Shown piece by piece: positions 45,681-53,832 of a DNA stretch of 64,000 nt. The notes under the pieces are model-generated. The model did not search any database, was not told the origin of the DNA, and was given only the letters and a program-made list of their open reading frames with translations. The position numbers were made by a program, and so were the translations under genes. Position 1 is the first letter of the stretch. Every line of letters starts with the position of its first letter. The stretch is from an uncultured Flavobacteriaceae bacterium (GTDB lineage: Bacteria > Bacteroidota > Bacteroidia > Flavobacteriales > Flavobacteriaceae), in the NCBI GenBank assembly GCA_947500575.1, contig CANMSI010000001.1, positions 186,001-250,000 of the forward strand, written 5' to 3'.

Positions 45681-46493
45681 TTATTCTTGTGCTTCAATTG
45701 CCTTCTTAACGGAACCATACTTTTTTAACTCCTGGGCTGCTTTTTCGTAACTAAGTCCTGTGGCTTCTACCAAATAACGCGTACCTCTATCTACCAGCTT
45801 GTTATTGCTCAATTGCATGTTTACCATCTTATTCCCTTTAACCCTCCCAATTCGGATCATTAAGGCCGTTGAAATCATATTTAAAATAAGCTTCTGAGCG
45901 GTACCACTCTTCATACGGGTACTGCCGGTAACAAACTCCGGTCCCACATTCGCTTCTATTGGAATATCCACTTCTTGGGATAAAGGAGAACCCGGATTAT
46001 TGGTGATGCATGCTGTAATTATTCCATTCCTCTTCGCTGTCTTTACCCCCCCAATTACATAGGGTGTGGTGCCAGAAGCGGCAATCCCTACCAAAGCGTC
46101 ATTATCATTTATCTGATGTGCCATTACATCCTTCCAAGCCTGCTCCGTATCATCCTCAGCAAATTCAACTGCTTTGCGGATGGCAGAATCTCCACCAGCA
46201 ATAAGACCCACTACCCTTTCGTGAGGCATCCCAAAGGTGGGTGGGATTTCGGAAGCATCTAAAATACCTAATCTACCACTGGTACCCGCACCAATATAAA
46301 AAAGGCGCCCTCCATTTTTGAATCGTATTTCTAAAGCATCCACCAATTTTGTAATTTGAGGAATGGTCGCTGCTACCGCTGCTGCAACTTTTCGATCTTC
46401 TTGGTTCATTTGCTCCAAAATAGTTTGCGTATCTAAAAGCTCTAAACCATCATAATTAGAAGGTTGTTCAGTGATTTTTTTATAATCGGACAT
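45681..46493 (-). CDS. murQ: N-acetylmuramic acid 6-phosphate etherase MurQ
   Basis: A 270-residue cytoplasmic SIS-domain lyase. It splits the lactyl ether of MurNAc-6-phosphate to give GlcNAc-6-phosphate and D-lactate in peptidoglycan recycling. Signature stretches are YIGAGTSGRLGILDASEIPP, GLIAGGDSAI, ASGTTPYVIG and GSTRMKSGTAQKLILNM; the catalytic Glu lies in the EFAEDD stretch. It is shorter than the 298-residue E. coli enzyme because of a shorter C-terminus but has all core motifs. It lies 5 bp downstream of a DeoR regulator and opposite the nagB-ampG-nagZ-anmK genes, whose products make its substrate. Confidence 0.94.
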   Translation of the reverse strand: MSDYKKITEQPSNYDGLELLDTQTILEQMNQEDRKVAAAVAATIPQITKLVDALEIRFKNGGRLFYIGAGTSGRLGILDASEIPPTFGMPHERVVGLIAGGDSAIRKAVEFAEDDTEQAWKDVMAHQINDNDALVGIAASGTTPYVIGGVKTAKRNGIITACITNNPGSPLSQEVDIPIEANVGPEFVTGSTRMKSGTAQKLILNMISTALMIRIGRVKGNKMVNMQLSNNKLVDRGTRYLVEATGLSYEKAAQELKKYGSVKKAIEAQE

Positions 46494-46498
46494 AGGAA

Positions 46499-47248
46499 TT
46501 ATAACAAGTGGATTTCTTTATTTTTAAAGGCATTTAACAAGCTATCAGAAGCATCTAATTCGGTAATCATAATATCAATAGCAGTTACATCACATGTTTT
46601 GTAGCGATGCTTCGAATTCAACTTCTCTGATATAGACAAAAGTACAGTTTTTTTAGAGGCCGCGATTACCGCTTTTTTAACCTGAACAATGTCCCAGTCA
46701 AATTCAGTAAGCCCTCCTTCGGGATCCACATATCCAGTTCCTATGAAACCAAAATCCACTTGTATTTCAGACAAATGTTGCACCGCATTTGCACCAATAG
46801 AAATTTGCGCATCCTTGGATAGTTTTCCACCAATAAAAATGACCTCCACATTGGGTTTTTTAAGCAATTCCAAAGCAACTGGCAAACTCAAAGTAAAACA
46901 AGTGAGCTTTAAATTTTCTGGAATTACTCTTGCTAATTCCAAACAAGTAGTACCCCCATCTATTAGGACAACACTTCCGTCTCTTAAAAAAGAACTCGCT
47001 TTCTTGGCGATCTGTATTTTTTGGTCCAACGCATAAATATTACTATGCCTAGGGGAATAACTAGCATAGCCTAACGCAATGGCACCACCGTGTACCTTGC
47101 GTAATTTATTTTCTTCATCCAAGGCAGTAACATCCCTTCGTACCGTATCTATGGAGACTTTTAAAATATCAGCAAGATCGGACAGTAGCACTCTATTGTG
47201 CAAAGCAACTTCATTCAATATGGTCAGATGCCTCTCTTCCTTTAGCAT
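46499..47248 (-). CDS. DeoR-family transcriptional regulator
   Basis: A 249-residue sugar-phosphate-responsive repressor. The N-terminal winged helix (about residues 5-60) has LLSDLADILKVSIDTVRRDV and KLRKVHGGAI, typical of the DeoR family. The effector domain (about 75-235) has the isomerase-like pattern VVLIDGGTTCLELARVIP, VIFIGGKLS and DFGFIGTGYVDPEGGLTEFD. It is transcribed in front of murQ and away from nagB, so it most likely controls both in response to an amino-sugar phosphate. Possible operator repeats lie in the intergenic gap. Confidence 0.92.
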   Translation of the reverse strand: MLKEERHLTILNEVALHNRVLLSDLADILKVSIDTVRRDVTALDEENKLRKVHGGAIALGYASYSPRHSNIYALDQKIQIAKKASSFLRDGSVVLIDGGTTCLELARVIPENLKLTCFTLSLPVALELLKKPNVEVIFIGGKLSKDAQISIGANAVQHLSEIQVDFGFIGTGYVDPEGGLTEFDWDIVQVKKAVIAASKKTVLLSISEKLNSKHRYKTCDVTAIDIMITELDASDSLLNAFKNKEIHLL

Positions 47249-47310
47249 AAATGTTATTCCTTTTTAAAAAGCTTTTCAAAGATACACAAAAAAACAAACA
47301 TGCTTTTAAT

Positions 47311-47378
47311 TGCGGTTTTTTAATAACTTATTCAATCAAAACAGCATAAAAATGTAAATAATATTGCAAAAAACAGCA
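47311..47378. promoter_or_regulatory. Candidate DeoR operator repeats
   Basis: AAACAGCA occurs at 47338-47345 and 47371-47378, 33 bp apart (about three helix turns). An inverted near copy, TGCGGTTT, is at 47311-47318. They lie between the divergent regulator and nagB genes, ahead of the nagB -7 box. Binding by the adjacent DeoR protein is inferred. Confidence 0.4.
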
Positions 47379-47395
47379 AATTGTTATTTTTTTTA

Positions 47396-47403
47396 TACCT
47401 TTG
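47396..47403 (+). promoter_or_regulatory. -7 promoter box of the nagB fusion gene
   Basis: TACCTTTG fits TAnnTTTG and is 33 bp before the start codon. Spacing to an upstream TTG is not ideal. Confidence 0.5.
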
Positions 47404-47436
47404 TAACTCAAAGTCAGCAATTTAAAACGTGTACTT

Positions 47437-49401
47437 ATGATGCAAAAAAATGCAGAAATGCCGCAGCAGCAACTCTTTAACAAAGAGGAATCTCAAAGAT
47501 TTGAAAAGATTACAACGCAAGTGTATTCCCATTCCGAGGAAGCCTCTTATTATGTAGCCAATGAAATTGCAGAATTAATAAAACAGCGACAAAAGCAAGG
47601 GAAAAATGTAGTTTTAGGACTCGCAACGGGGTCTTCCCCAACCAAAGTATACGACTATCTTGTACAGTTTCATAAAGAAGAGGGGTTGAGTTTTAAGAAC
47701 GTAATCACTTTTAATTTGGATGAATATTATCCCATGCAACCAGATTCTATCCATAGCTATGTTCGCTTTATGAACGAGCATTTATTCAATCATATTGATA
47801 TTGAACCTGAAAATGTGCATATCCCTGACGGATCTATTAAAAGTAATGCCGTAAGAGCATTTTGTTCTTCCTACGAACAAAGCATTCAGGAAGCTGGCGG
47901 ATTAGACATTCAAATCTTGGGAATTGGTAGAACCGGGCATATTGGTTTTAACGAACCAGGCTCTTCCCTTACCAGTAAAACCCGTTTGGTACGACTAGAC
48001 CGAGTTACAAGGCTAGACGCCGCTAGCGATTTTTTTGGGCACGAAAATGTTCCTACCAAAGCAATTACCATGGGTGTAGGAACTATTATGGAAGCGAAAC
48101 GAATTATCTTAATGGCTTGGGGAGAAGGCAAAGCAGATATTATTGAACAGGCAGTAGAGGGTAGCATTCGCGAATCAGTGCCCGCTACTTTTCTGCAGCA
48201 CCATAACAATTGTGATTTCATTTTAGACCACGCTGCTGCTTCCTCACTCACCAGAGTAAAAACACCTTGGTTGGTTGAAGATTGCGATTGGGATGATGTG
48301 CTTATTAAAAAAGCATGTATTTGGTTATCTGAAAAATTGAACAAAGCCATTCTTAAACTCACCAATGAAGATTATAATGAATATGGAATGGGAAGTCTAA
48401 TTGCCGAAGTAGGTGCCGCAGAACATATTAATCTAAAAGTATTTAACCAATTGCAACATACCATTACCGGCTGGCCAGGCGGTAAACCTCATGCAGATGA
48501 TAGTCAACGTCCAGAAAGACAAGCACCCTTTCCAAAAAGATCTCTCATTTTTAGTCCACATCCGGACGATGACGTAATTTCTATGGGAGGCACTCTGCTG
48601 CGTTTGGTAGATCAGGGACATCAGGTACATGTAGCCTATCAGACCTCTGGGAACATAGCCGTTTTTGACGATGAAGTAATCCGATTTCTAGATTTCGCAA
48701 CCGACTTTCAGGAAGACAATCTACCTCTACAAACGCAATTTAAAGAAGTACGCAAATTCTTAAGCTCCAAAAGACCTGGACAGAAAGATAGTTCAGAAAT
48801 CCAAAGAATTAAAGGACTCATTAGAAAAGGAGAAGCCTTATCTGCCTGCAGATACTGCGGGGTGCAAGAAAAAAATGCCCACTTCTTAAACCTTCCTTTT
48901 TATGAAACAGGAACCGTAAAGAAAAAACCACATACCGAGGAAGATATTCAAATTACCATAGATCTACTCAATGAGATACAGCCACATCAAATATTTGCGG
49001 CAGGGGATCTTTCAGACCCTCATGGAACACACAGGGTCTGTTTACAAGTAATTTATGAAGCCATTGCAAAATTGGTTCGCGACAAAGTAGAATGGATCAA
49101 AGACTGCTATGTTTGGCTCTATCGAGGCGCTTGGCAAGAATGGGATATTGCAGATATGGAGATGACCGTACCCATTGGACCAAAAGATATGGCTAGAAAG
49201 AAAAATGCCATTTTTAAGCATCAATCTCAAAAAGACAGTGCCATGTTTCCTGGAAATGATGAGCGCGAATTTTGGCAACGAGCAGAGCAACGTAATACAG
49301 AAACTGCTAAAAAATTCAATGCTCTAGGAATGGCAGAGTATGAGGCAATGGAAGGTTTTGTGCGTTATCGCTTTAACTGGGATTTTAGCTACATAAAATA
49401 G
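47437..49401 (+). CDS. nagB: Glucosamine-6-phosphate deaminase fused to a PIG-L deacetylase domain
   Basis: A 654-residue cytoplasmic fusion. Residues about 25-285 are NagB, which turns GlcN-6-P into fructose-6-P and ammonia: VLGLATGSSPTKVYDYL, FNLDEYYPM (Asp about 94), ILGIGRTGHIGFNEPGSSL (His about 168). Residues about 365-640 are a PIG-L/LmbE-type zinc deacetylase: SPHPDDDVISMGGTL (373-387) and GDLSDPHGTHRV supply the zinc ligands. The two domains would join N-deacetylation to deamination of recycled amino sugars. It starts the recycling gene run, divergent from deoR-murQ. The double ATG leaves the start uncertain by one codon. The PIG-L substrate is inferred, not shown. Confidence 0.92.
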   Translation: MMQKNAEMPQQQLFNKEESQRFEKITTQVYSHSEEASYYVANEIAELIKQRQKQGKNVVLGLATGSSPTKVYDYLVQFHKEEGLSFKNVITFNLDEYYPMQPDSIHSYVRFMNEHLFNHIDIEPENVHIPDGSIKSNAVRAFCSSYEQSIQEAGGLDIQILGIGRTGHIGFNEPGSSLTSKTRLVRLDRVTRLDAASDFFGHENVPTKAITMGVGTIMEAKRIILMAWGEGKADIIEQAVEGSIRESVPATFLQHHNNCDFILDHAAASSLTRVKTPWLVEDCDWDDVLIKKACIWLSEKLNKAILKLTNEDYNEYGMGSLIAEVGAAEHINLKVFNQLQHTITGWPGGKPHADDSQRPERQAPFPKRSLIFSPHPDDDVISMGGTLLRLVDQGHQVHVAYQTSGNIAVFDDEVIRFLDFATDFQEDNLPLQTQFKEVRKFLSSKRPGQKDSSEIQRIKGLIRKGEALSACRYCGVQEKNAHFLNLPFYETGTVKKKPHTEEDIQITIDLLNEIQPHQIFAAGDLSDPHGTHRVCLQVIYEAIAKLVRDKVEWIKDCYVWLYRGAWQEWDIADMEMTVPIGPKDMARKKNAIFKHQSQKDSAMFPGNDEREFWQRAEQRNTETAKKFNALGMAEYEAMEGFVRYRFNWDFSYIK

Positions 49402-49409
49402 TACCTTTG
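49402..49409 (+). promoter_or_regulatory. -7 promoter box right after the nagB fusion
   Basis: TACCTTTG (TAnnTTTG) begins at the base after the nagB stop codon, 60 bp before the next gene. It could give the GHL10-ampG-nagZ-anmK genes their own start. Confidence 0.45.
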
Positions 49410-49413
49410 CACA

Positions 49414-49446
49414 ACCTAGCAGTAAAACACTGCTAGGTATCATTTT
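49414..49446 (+). terminator. Hairpin between nagB and the GHL10 gene
   Basis: ACCTAGCAGT-AAAAC-ACTGCTAGGT, a perfect 10-bp stem followed by ATCATTTTT. It can end the nagB transcript, or act as a leader hairpin for RNA started at the -7 box at 49402. Confidence 0.7.
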
Positions 49447-49468
49447 TAACTCCTCTTTCTAACCATCA

Positions 49469-51010
49469 ATGCTTAAAAAACTAAGTTTACTCCTATGCAT
49501 TTTACTCACTTCTTGTAGCGTATTTAAATCGAACATTCCGCAACCAGAAAAAGAATTTAGAGGGGTTTGGGTAGCTACAGTAGTAAACATTGACTGGCCT
49601 CAAAATGGCACAGATGCATTAGAAAAACAAAAGGCAGATTATATAACGCTTTTAGAGGATTATGAAGCTTTAAATTTTAATGCAATCATAGTTCAAATCC
49701 GAACAGCAGGAGATGCTTTTTACCCATCCAAAATGGCCCCTTGGTCGCGCTTTTTAACAGGCAAGGAAGGAGAAGCATCAGATGGACATGTAGGTCTTTT
49801 GGAATGGATGATTGAAGAAACGCATCAAAGAGGTTTTGAATTCCATGCTTGGCTGAACCCCTACAGAGCTACTTTTGACGAAAATATCACCATTCTAAAC
49901 GAGCAACACGACTTTCATCAGCATCCAGAATGGATGGTGAAATACGGGAAGAAATATTACTATAATCCCGGAATCCCAGAAGTGCAAAATCATTTGGTAG
50001 CTATTATTGATGAAGTGGTTGCTAATTATGATATTGATGCCATCCATTTTGATGATTATTTTTACCCTTATAGAATTCAAGAGGAGCGTTTTGCAGATTC
50101 ATTAGCGTATGAAAATTATCGTCTTCCTCAACAATCTCAGGCAGATTGGAGACGAAGTAATATAGATTCTTTGGTAAAAAAAACCCATCAATCTATAAAA
50201 GAAAAAAAGCCATGGGTTCAATTGGGTATTAGTCCATTTGGCGTCTGGAAAAATAAAAGTACAGATCCAAAAGGTTCCGACACAAGAGCTGGGCAAACAA
50301 CCTATGAAGATTTATATGCAGATCCACTTACATGGATGAAAAATGGTTGGATAGACTACCTTATTCCGCAGGTATATTGGAGCATGGATCTTCCGGTTGC
50401 CTCCCACAGAAAAATAGTGGATTGGTGGGCGTCTCAAAAATCTCCTCATACTAATTTATATATTGGAAATGGAGCCTATAAAATTAGAAACAATAGTGAT
50501 TTAGCCTGGGAAAATAAAAAGGAAATCCCCAATCAGTTGTTGTTAGCCAGAAAAACAAAAGAGATCACTGGCAATGTCTATTTTAGTGCAAAATCACTTC
50601 GTGGACAACATAGAGATATCACGAAACTACTCAAAAGAAAATACTACAAAAACAAGGTGCTTCCGCCAAATGTTCCCAGAGCACTTGCGCATTCCAAATC
50701 TGGCGTATCCATACTCTCCGTCAAAGAGAAAAAAGAAACCTATCAATTAAAATATAACGCAGTAGGCTACATACCCATTAGGTATGTACAGCTCTATGGT
50801 ACTAAAAAAGAGAATTCGGTTAGAATTACGAAGCTTAAGAAACAACTTGGCCAACTCTTCCTTTCGGACAAAAACACTTTTGAAATTTCAAAAAACATAC
50901 TTCACAATAAAAAACACCTCTCACTTATATTTATAGACGCATTTGGAAGGGAAAGTGCACCAATTGTTTTAAATTTAAACCAGAAAGGCTTGTATGATAC
51001 AAAAAGATAA
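49469..51010 (+). CDS. GHL10 (DUF187) glycosidase-like lipoprotein
   Basis: A 513-residue lipoprotein with lipobox LLTSC (Cys about 16). The body is the glycosyl-hydrolase-like GHL10 barrel: FRGVWVATVVNIDWP at the start, FNAIIVQIRTAGDAFYPS, FHAWLNPYRATFD, YYYNPGIPEVQNHLV and DAIHFDDYFYPY, where the paired Asp are candidate catalytic residues. A beta-sandwich tail ends the protein. Members from other bacteria cleave denuded peptidoglycan glycan strands, which fits its place before an AmpG permease and NagZ; the exact activity here is inferred. Its stop overlaps the ampG start by 17 bp. Confidence 0.87.
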   Translation: MLKKLSLLLCILLTSCSVFKSNIPQPEKEFRGVWVATVVNIDWPQNGTDALEKQKADYITLLEDYEALNFNAIIVQIRTAGDAFYPSKMAPWSRFLTGKEGEASDGHVGLLEWMIEETHQRGFEFHAWLNPYRATFDENITILNEQHDFHQHPEWMVKYGKKYYYNPGIPEVQNHLVAIIDEVVANYDIDAIHFDDYFYPYRIQEERFADSLAYENYRLPQQSQADWRRSNIDSLVKKTHQSIKEKKPWVQLGISPFGVWKNKSTDPKGSDTRAGQTTYEDLYADPLTWMKNGWIDYLIPQVYWSMDLPVASHRKIVDWWASQKSPHTNLYIGNGAYKIRNNSDLAWENKKEIPNQLLLARKTKEITGNVYFSAKSLRGQHRDITKLLKRKYYKNKVLPPNVPRALAHSKSGVSILSVKEKKETYQLKYNAVGYIPIRYVQLYGTKKENSVRITKLKKQLGQLFLSDKNTFEISKNILHNKKHLSLIFIDAFGRESAPIVLNLNQKGLYDTKR

Positions 51011-52268
51011 ATGGGCATGGGCATGGGTCCCAGTGCTTTACTTTACACAAGGGCTCCCTTATGTGATGGTTGTAACAGTATCTGTAATTATGTACAAGCG
51101 TTTAGGAATAAGTAATGCAGATATTGGATTATATACAAGTTGGTTGTACCTCCCATGGGTACTAAAACCACTTTGGAGTCCCTTTGTAGATCTAAAAAGT
51201 ACCAAGCGTAAATGGTTTCTAGGTATGCAAGTATTAGTAGCCATAGCACTGCTGGGAGTAGGACTTTCTATTCCAACTAATTTGTTTTTTATAACTACGT
51301 TGGCCTGTTTTTGGATGGCTGCTTTTGCCTCTGCCACCAATGATATTGCTTCAGATGGGTATTATATGATAGGGCTATCCGAAAAAAAACAATCCTTTTT
51401 TGTTGGGATGCGCAGTACTTTTTACCGATTAGCCATGGTCACAGGAGAAGGACTCATAATTGTGGGAGCCGGTTTTCTAGAACGCTATTATGGAGATAAT
51501 AGCAAGGCATGGTCTATTACCATGGTATGTACGGCCGTTTTAATGTTGCTTTTGGCAGTCTCTAACTTTTTTGTAACTCCGAAATTTGAATCTTCGGCGG
51601 CCATCAAAAAAGAGAAGCCTACGAGTTTTAGTCAGGTATTTATTTCCTTTTTTAAGAAACCACATATAGGCATTGCTCTTGCTTTTATTCTTACCTATCG
51701 CTTGGGTGAATCACAACTGGTTAAAATGGTGTCTCCCTTTTTACTGGATCATCCAAAAGATGGAGGTCTGGGGTATTCTACAGAAGCCTTAGGGACTATT
51801 TTTGGTACCGTAGGTGTTATTATGCTTTCTGTAGGGGGAATTCTAGGAGGAATACTCATTTCCAGAGATGGCTTAAAAAAGTGGATGCTACCTATGATAT
51901 TATCTTTAAATATTCCGAACGCTTTATACGCCATTCTAGCGCTGACCAAAACCACCAATATTATCGCAGTAGTCGCTACCGTAGTTTTTGAAAAATTTGG
52001 ATATGGTTTTGGCTTTGCCGCCTTTCTTATCTACTTAATTTATATCGCTGAAGGCACTTCTAAAACTTCTCATTACGCCATTGCCACAGGTTTTATGGGC
52101 TTAGGAATGATGCTCCCCGGAATGCTCAGCGGCTTTATACAGGAATGGTTAGGTTATGGAGGCTTTTTTGTATGGGTGTTAATTGCAGGATTACCTGCAT
52201 TGTTCCTATTAAAATATTTAAAATATCCGGCAGATTACGGTAAAAAAAGTAAAACCGCAGATGAATAA
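50994..52268 (+). CDS. ampG: AmpG-like muropeptide permease (MFS)
   Basis: A 424-residue inner-membrane transporter with about twelve helices. The opening WVPVLYFTQGLPYVMVVTVS, LYTSWLYLPWVLKPLWSPFVD and FASATNDIASDGYYMI match the AmpG branch of the major facilitators. It would import GlcNAc-anhydroMurNAc muropeptides from wall turnover. It overlaps the preceding lipoprotein gene by 17 bp and nagZ by 8 bp, so the genes are coupled. Substrate assignment rests on family and on recycling enzymes on both sides. Confidence 0.9.
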   Translation: MIQKDKWAWAWVPVLYFTQGLPYVMVVTVSVIMYKRLGISNADIGLYTSWLYLPWVLKPLWSPFVDLKSTKRKWFLGMQVLVAIALLGVGLSIPTNLFFITTLACFWMAAFASATNDIASDGYYMIGLSEKKQSFFVGMRSTFYRLAMVTGEGLIIVGAGFLERYYGDNSKAWSITMVCTAVLMLLLAVSNFFVTPKFESSAAIKKEKPTSFSQVFISFFKKPHIGIALAFILTYRLGESQLVKMVSPFLLDHPKDGGLGYSTEALGTIFGTVGVIMLSVGGILGGILISRDGLKKWMLPMILSLNIPNALYAILALTKTTNIIAVVATVVFEKFGYGFGFAAFLIYLIYIAEGTSKTSHYAIATGFMGLGMMLPGMLSGFIQEWLGYGGFFVWVLIAGLPALFLLKYLKYPADYGKKSKTADE

Positions 52269-53832
52269 GATGAGTTCGTATGCTACGCTAAAAAACACCT
52301 TATCGCTTAGAGAAAAAGTAGGTCAACTTTTTATGCCCGCAGCTTTCATTAATGACACTGAACCAGAAATACAATTAGTAGAGCAACTGATTAAGGAACA
52401 TGGCATAGGTGGAATTTGCTTTTTCCACAGCAGAGCTAGTGCAGCCACTAATTTTGAAGGTAAAAAAGAAATTATCTACAATGAACATAGTTTAGATACC
52501 TTGAGAACCCTTATTAACAGGTATCAAAAAGCTGCTAAACATCCTTTAATTGTTAGTATTGATGCGGAATGGGGCTTGGCCATGCGCATGGAAAATACAC
52601 CACAATATCCATATGCTATTACTTTAGGCGCAATACAAAACCAAACAGACTTACTTTATGAAGTAGGTAAAAATATTGCACATGATTGTAAAGTAGCAGG
52701 GATTCATTGGAATCTAGCTCCGGTTACAGATATCAACAGCAATCCTAATAATCCAGTAATAGGCTATCGCTCCTTTGGAGGAGATAAAGAAAAAGTACTT
52801 CAAAACGCACAAGCCTTTATGGAAGGTGCGAAAAGCGAAGGAGTACTTAGCTGTATTAAACATTTTCCTGGGCATGGTGATACGACTACTGATTCTCATT
52901 TAGGATTACCCGTGATACATACTTCTAAAGAAGAACTTTGGAAAAATGAAATCTATCCTTTTCAAAAATTAATTGAAAAAGGAGTAGATGCCGTTATGGT
53001 AGGGCATTTAGCAGTACCATCACTTTCAAACGGAAAGAGTATTCCGGCAACTATTTCCAAGGAAATTATTACGGGGGTGCTTCGAAATGAATTAAAGTAT
53101 ACAGGAGTTATTATCTCGGATGCTCTAAATATGCATAGTGTTTCAAAACAATTTACTACTAAAGGAGAATTGGAATGGTTGGCTTTTAATGCAGGCACAG
53201 ATGTTTTATGTTTTGCAGAGCATGTGAAAGAGGGCATAGACATGATTGTAAAGAAAGCCTCTAAAGAACAAATAGAGACCTCTTTTGGAAGGGTTTGGAA
53301 ACTGAAAGAAACAGCACTTGAAAATGCAATTTCAGAAATAGATGTACCTCCAAAGAACCCAAATCCGTTAAATGAAAAGTTAGCCCTGGAGAGCTTAACA
53401 TTGGTGCAAGGAGAAGAGAGTGCTATTGCTTCTTTTAGGGAGTTAGATTATGCTGCTGTTACCGTTGCGAGAAATACTGAATTAAGTAGTATCGATGACA
53501 TTAGGCTTCAAATACAAAAGATGCAATCAGCAGTAGACCTGCAAACCCACATTCTTTTAAAAGTAGTTCCTCCGAATATTAAACCCAAGGATAACTTTGG
53601 GTTTTTGGATACGGAAATTGCGCTTATTAATGAGCTTTTGAAAACCAAAAAAGTAGCTCTCTATTTATATGGAAATCCATATGCGCTAGACCTCTTTGAG
53701 ATACCTAAAACAACGATTGTGGTGGTAGTTTATCAAAATATGCCTGTATTTGAGAAGACGGCGCATGCACATTTCATGGGGGAGATAAAAGCCAAAGGGA
53801 AATTGCCTATTCAATTAAAATCTGCATTATGA
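52261..53832 (+). CDS. nagZ: Beta-N-acetylhexosaminidase NagZ (GH3)
   Basis: A 523-residue GH3 enzyme that removes GlcNAc from GlcNAc-anhMurNAc (peptides). The barrel starts LREKVGQLFMPAAF; the family loop KHFPGHGDTTTDSHLGLP carries the acid/base His-Asp pair, and VIISDALNMHSV holds the nucleophile Asp. Beyond about residue 365 is a second domain (about 155 residues) like the C-terminal GH3 half, so it is longer than the 340-residue E. coli enzyme. No signal peptide is seen, in keeping with cytoplasmic action after AmpG import. It overlaps ampG (8 bp) and anmK (4 bp). MSSYATL three codons in is an alternative start. Confidence 0.91.
   Translation: MNKMSSYATLKNTLSLREKVGQLFMPAAFINDTEPEIQLVEQLIKEHGIGGICFFHSRASAATNFEGKKEIIYNEHSLDTLRTLINRYQKAAKHPLIVSIDAEWGLAMRMENTPQYPYAITLGAIQNQTDLLYEVGKNIAHDCKVAGIHWNLAPVTDINSNPNNPVIGYRSFGGDKEKVLQNAQAFMEGAKSEGVLSCIKHFPGHGDTTTDSHLGLPVIHTSKEELWKNEIYPFQKLIEKGVDAVMVGHLAVPSLSNGKSIPATISKEIITGVLRNELKYTGVIISDALNMHSVSKQFTTKGELEWLAFNAGTDVLCFAEHVKEGIDMIVKKASKEQIETSFGRVWKLKETALENAISEIDVPPKNPNPLNEKLALESLTLVQGEESAIASFRELDYAAVTVARNTELSSIDDIRLQIQKMQSAVDLQTHILLKVVPPNIKPKDNFGFLDTEIALINELLKTKKVALYLYGNPYALDLFEIPKTTIVVVVYQNMPVFEKTAHAHFMGEIKAKGKLPIQLKSAL

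Noticed and set aside
47910-48365. A 151-codon minus-strand frame in the nagB region
   Set aside because: Antisense to the conserved NagB domain; no motif support.
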